From: Cinclus cinclus | Taxonomy: Eukaryota; Chordata; Aves; Passeriformes; Cinclidae | Reading direction: 5' to 3' | Assembly (NCBI RefSeq): GCF_963662255.1 | Contig: NC_085073.1 | Location: 1-64,000 of the forward strand | DNA: 64,000 nt | Part shown: in pieces, positions 61,607-64,000 of the stretch | Layout: the number at the start of each line of letters is the position of its first letter | How positions within the stretch are numbered: the stretch's first letter is position 1 | Notes under the pieces: generated by a model | Databases searched by the model: none | Seen by the model: the letters and a program-made list of their open reading frames with translations, nothing else | What the model was told of the DNA's origin: nothing | Made by a program: the position numbers and the translations under genes

Positions 61607-64000
61607 ACAATGGTTCCTTGCTTCTCTTAACCTCTGTGGTGTCACAATGCATTCCATGCCATTTTAGGCCACTTGATGTCATAATGAATCATTTGATTCT
61701 TGGCCTCCATGGTGTCATAATAGTTCCTTGTTTCTATTGGGCCCCATGCTGTCACAGTTCATCCGTGGTCCTTTTGAACCCCCTGGTGTCAAAAGGGATT
61801 CTAAGATTGTTCGCCTGCCTTGGGTCACAATGGATCCTTGCTTCTCTTAACCCCTGTGGTGTCACAATGCATCCCATGCCCTTTTAGGCCACTTGATGTC
61901 AATGAATCATTTGATTCTTGGCCTCCATGGTGACATAATAGATCCTTGCTTCTATTGGTCCCCGTGCTGTAACAATCCATCCCTGGCCATTTTAGGCCCC
62001 CTGGTGTCACAAGGGACCATTAGATTTTTAGCCTGCATTGGGTCACAATGGTTCCTTGCTTCTCTTAGGCCCTGTGGTGTCACAATGCATCCCATGCCCT
62101 TTTAGGCCACTTGGTGTTACAATGAATCATTTGAGTCTTGGTGTCTATTGTGTCATAATATTTCCATGTTTTTATTGTGCCCCATGCTTTCACAATTCAT
62201 CCCTGGCCCTATTGCACCCCCTGGTGTCACAATGGATCATTAGATTGTTAGCCTGCCTTGGGTCACAATGGTTCCTTGCTTCTCTAAACCCCTGTGGTGT
62301 CACAATGCATCCCATGCCCTTTTAGGCCACTTGATGTCACAATGAATCATTTCATTTTTGGCCTCCATGGTGGCATAATTGTACCAGGTTTTAATTGGGC
62401 CCCATGCTTTCACAATTCATCCCTGGCCGTTTTAGGCCCATTGGTGTCACAAGGGACCATTAGATTGTTAGCCTCCATTGGGTAACAATGGTTCCTTGCT
62501 TCTCTTAACCTCTGTGGTGTCACAATGCATTCCATGCCATTTTAGGCCACTTGATGTCACAATGAATCATTTGATTCTTGGCCTCCATGGTGTCATAATG
62601 GTTCCTTGTTTCTATTGGGCCCCATGCTGTCACAATTCATCCCTGGCCCTTTTACGCCCCCTGGTGTCAAATGGGATCCTGGGATTATTAGCCTCCATTG
62701 GGTCACAATGGATCCTTGCTTCTCTTAACCCCTGTGGTGTCACAATGCATCCCATGCCCTTTTAGGCCACTTGATGTCAATGAATCATTTGATTCTTGGC
62801 CTCCATGGTGACATAATAGATCCTTGCTTCTATTGGTCCCCGTGCTGTAACAATTCATCCCTGGCCCTTTTTATATCCCCTGGTGCCACAAGGGATCATT
62901 AGATTGTTAGCCTGCATTGGGTCACAATGGTTCCTTGCTTCTCTTAACCTCTGTGGTGTCACAATGCATTCCAAGCCCTTTTAGGCCACTTGGTCTTACA
63001 ATGACCCATTTGATTCTTGGCCTTCATGGTGTCATAATGGTTCCTTGTTTCTATTGGTCCCCATGCTGTCACAATTCATCCCTGGCCCTTTTACGCCCCC
63101 TGGTGTCAAATGGGATCCTGGGATTATTAGCCTCCATTGGGTCACAATGGATCCTTGCTTCTCTGAACCCCTGTGGTGTCACAATGCATCCCATGCCCTT
63201 TTAGGCCACTTGATGTCACAATGAATCATTTGATTCTTGGCCTCCATGGTGGCATGATAGATCCTTGCTTCTATTGGTCCCCGTGCTGTAACAATCCATC
63301 CCTGGCCATTTTAGGCCCCCTGGTGTCACAAGGGACCATTAGATTTTTAGCCTGCATTGGGTCACAATGGTTCCTTGCTTCTCTTAACCCCTGTGGTGTC
63401 ACAATGCATCCCATGCCCTTTTAGGCCACTTGATGTCACAATGAATCATTTGATTTTTGGCCTCCATGGTGGCATAATTGTACCAGGTTTTAATTGGGCC
63501 CCATGCTTTCACAATTCATCCCTGGCCCTTTTAGGCCCATTGGTGTCACAAGGAACCATTAGATTGTTAGCCTCCATTGGGTAACAATGGTTCCTTGCTT
63601 CTCTTAACCTCTGTGGTGTCACAATGCATTCCATGCCATTTTAGGCCACTTGATGTCACAATGAATCATTTGATTCTTGGCCTCCATGGTGTCATAATGG
63701 TTCCTTGTTTCTATTGGGCCCCATGCTGTCACAATTCATCCCTGGCCCTTTTACGCCCCCTGGTGCCAAATGGGATCCTGGGATTATTAGCCTCCATTGG
63801 GTCACAATGGATCCTTGCTTCTCTTAACCCCTGTGGTGTCACAATGCATCCCATGCCCTTTTAGGCCACTTGATGTCACAATGAATCATTTGATTCTTGG
63901 CGTCCATGGTGGCATAATAGATCCTTACTTCTATTGGTCCCCGTGCTGTAACAATCCATCCCTGGCCATTTTAGGCCCCCTGGTGTCACAAGGGATCATT
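61487..64000 (+). repeat. Right-domain duplication, copy 2 (runs off the window)
   Basis: It matches 53125-55638 at an offset of 8362. The array does not end at 64000; the last base lies within subrepeat 6 of a B-type monomer. Confidence 0.8.

Larger units (their letters stand above)
2082..62776 (+). other. Lineage marker: 2-bp CA deletion in B' monomers (20 sites)
   Basis: GATGTCAATGAATC replaces GATGTCACAATGAATC at the subrepeat 2/3 junction. The G of GTCAATG falls at 2082, 4283, 7581, 9999, 12637, 15275, 17913, 20551, 27589, 31547, 39905, 42543, 45401, 46499, 50458, 53536, 54414, 56615, 61898 and 62776. It always sits in a B-type monomer after an A or F monomer, which indicates one origin spread by exchange. 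I may have missed copies. Confidence 0.85.
613..62884 (+). other. Lineage marker: 1-bp T insertion in subrepeat 5 (9 sites)
   Basis: CCCTTTTTATA(T/C)CCCC gives a 38-bp subrepeat 5. It starts at 613, 2153, 3474, 54485, 55806, 57346, 59548, 60429 and 62847. All lie in the first 3.6 kb or last 9.6 kb and none in the centre. It therefore marks the outer-domain lineage. Confidence 0.82.
1..64000. repeat. Satellite DNA array, 220-bp monomers in tandem
   Basis: The landmark GGGTCACAATGG or GGGTAACAATGG recurs every 220 bp from one end of the window to the other (for example 26, 246, 466, then on to about 63801), with only 1-2 bp slips, giving about 291 head-to-tail copies. No inserted element, unique segment, inversion or gap interrupts it. 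One monomer counted by hand (26-245) is about 46% GC and contains one CpG. The period is not a multiple of three and every monomer carries stop codons in each frame, so the array is not coding. Arrays of this size and hierarchy are typical of eukaryotic constitutive heterochromatin, often centromeric or pericentromeric. That location is inferred, not shown. I do not recognise the family or the species. Confidence 0.97.

Noticed and set aside
1..64000. Transposon, rRNA, tRNA or telomere repeat within the array
   Set aside because: The 220-bp rhythm is unbroken apart from 1-2 bp slips, so there is no room for an insertion. No telomere-like hexamer run was seen.

Overview
The whole 64 kb window is one uninterrupted satellite DNA array. 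I found no unique sequence, no believable gene, no RNA gene and no transposon anywhere in it, and both ends of the window lie inside the array. The basic monomer is 220 bp (about 291 tandem copies, all in the same orientation). It has about 46% GC and is strongly CpG-depleted: monomer 26-245 holds a single CpG. This, together with the size and hierarchy of the array, points to a eukaryotic, probably heterochromatic or centromeric/pericentromeric region. CpG depletion fits a genome with germline cytosine methylation such as a vertebrate, but the species cannot be told from the sequence and I do not recognise the satellite family.

The array is nested at four levels. (1) A 36-37 bp subrepeat begins GTCACAATG and carries a TTTTAGGCC-like core. 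(2) Three of these (37+37+36) make a 110-bp half-unit. (3) Two diverged half-units make the 220-bp monomer. (4) Monomer types, called here A, B, C, D, D', E, F, G and G', are arranged into higher-order repeats (HORs). Two recurring modules explain the centre of the window: a long module A-B-C-D-(E)-F-G (6 or 7 monomers, 1320 or 1540 bp) and a short module A-B'-C-D'-G' (5 monomers, 1098 bp, because B' lacks 2 bp). Together they give an 11-mer (2418 bp) or a 12-mer (2638 bp).

Layout: 1-5.3 kb is an older, more mixed domain. 5.1-10.8 kb is a four-monomer block plus two 11-mers. 9.7-22.9 kb is a nearly perfect run of five 2638-bp periods. 21.4-26.0 kb is three 1540-bp 7-mers. 26.0-45.1 kb is a mosaic of 11-mers, 12-mers, 7-mers, 6-mers and 5-mers. 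45.1-48.4 kb is three tandem 5-mers. 48.4-53.2 kb is irregular. 53.2-64 kb is again the older type and shares long blocks with the first 5 kb. The pattern fits repeated unequal exchange between sister arrays. A hybrid monomer (E) and what looks like its reciprocal product (37191-37410) are both present.

No genes work together here. The biology on offer is the satellite: its hierarchy, its recombination history, and possible chromatin or protein-binding roles of its regularly spaced motifs. Type names and block edges come from reading by eye; edges within near-identical repeats are uncertain by roughly 100 bp.
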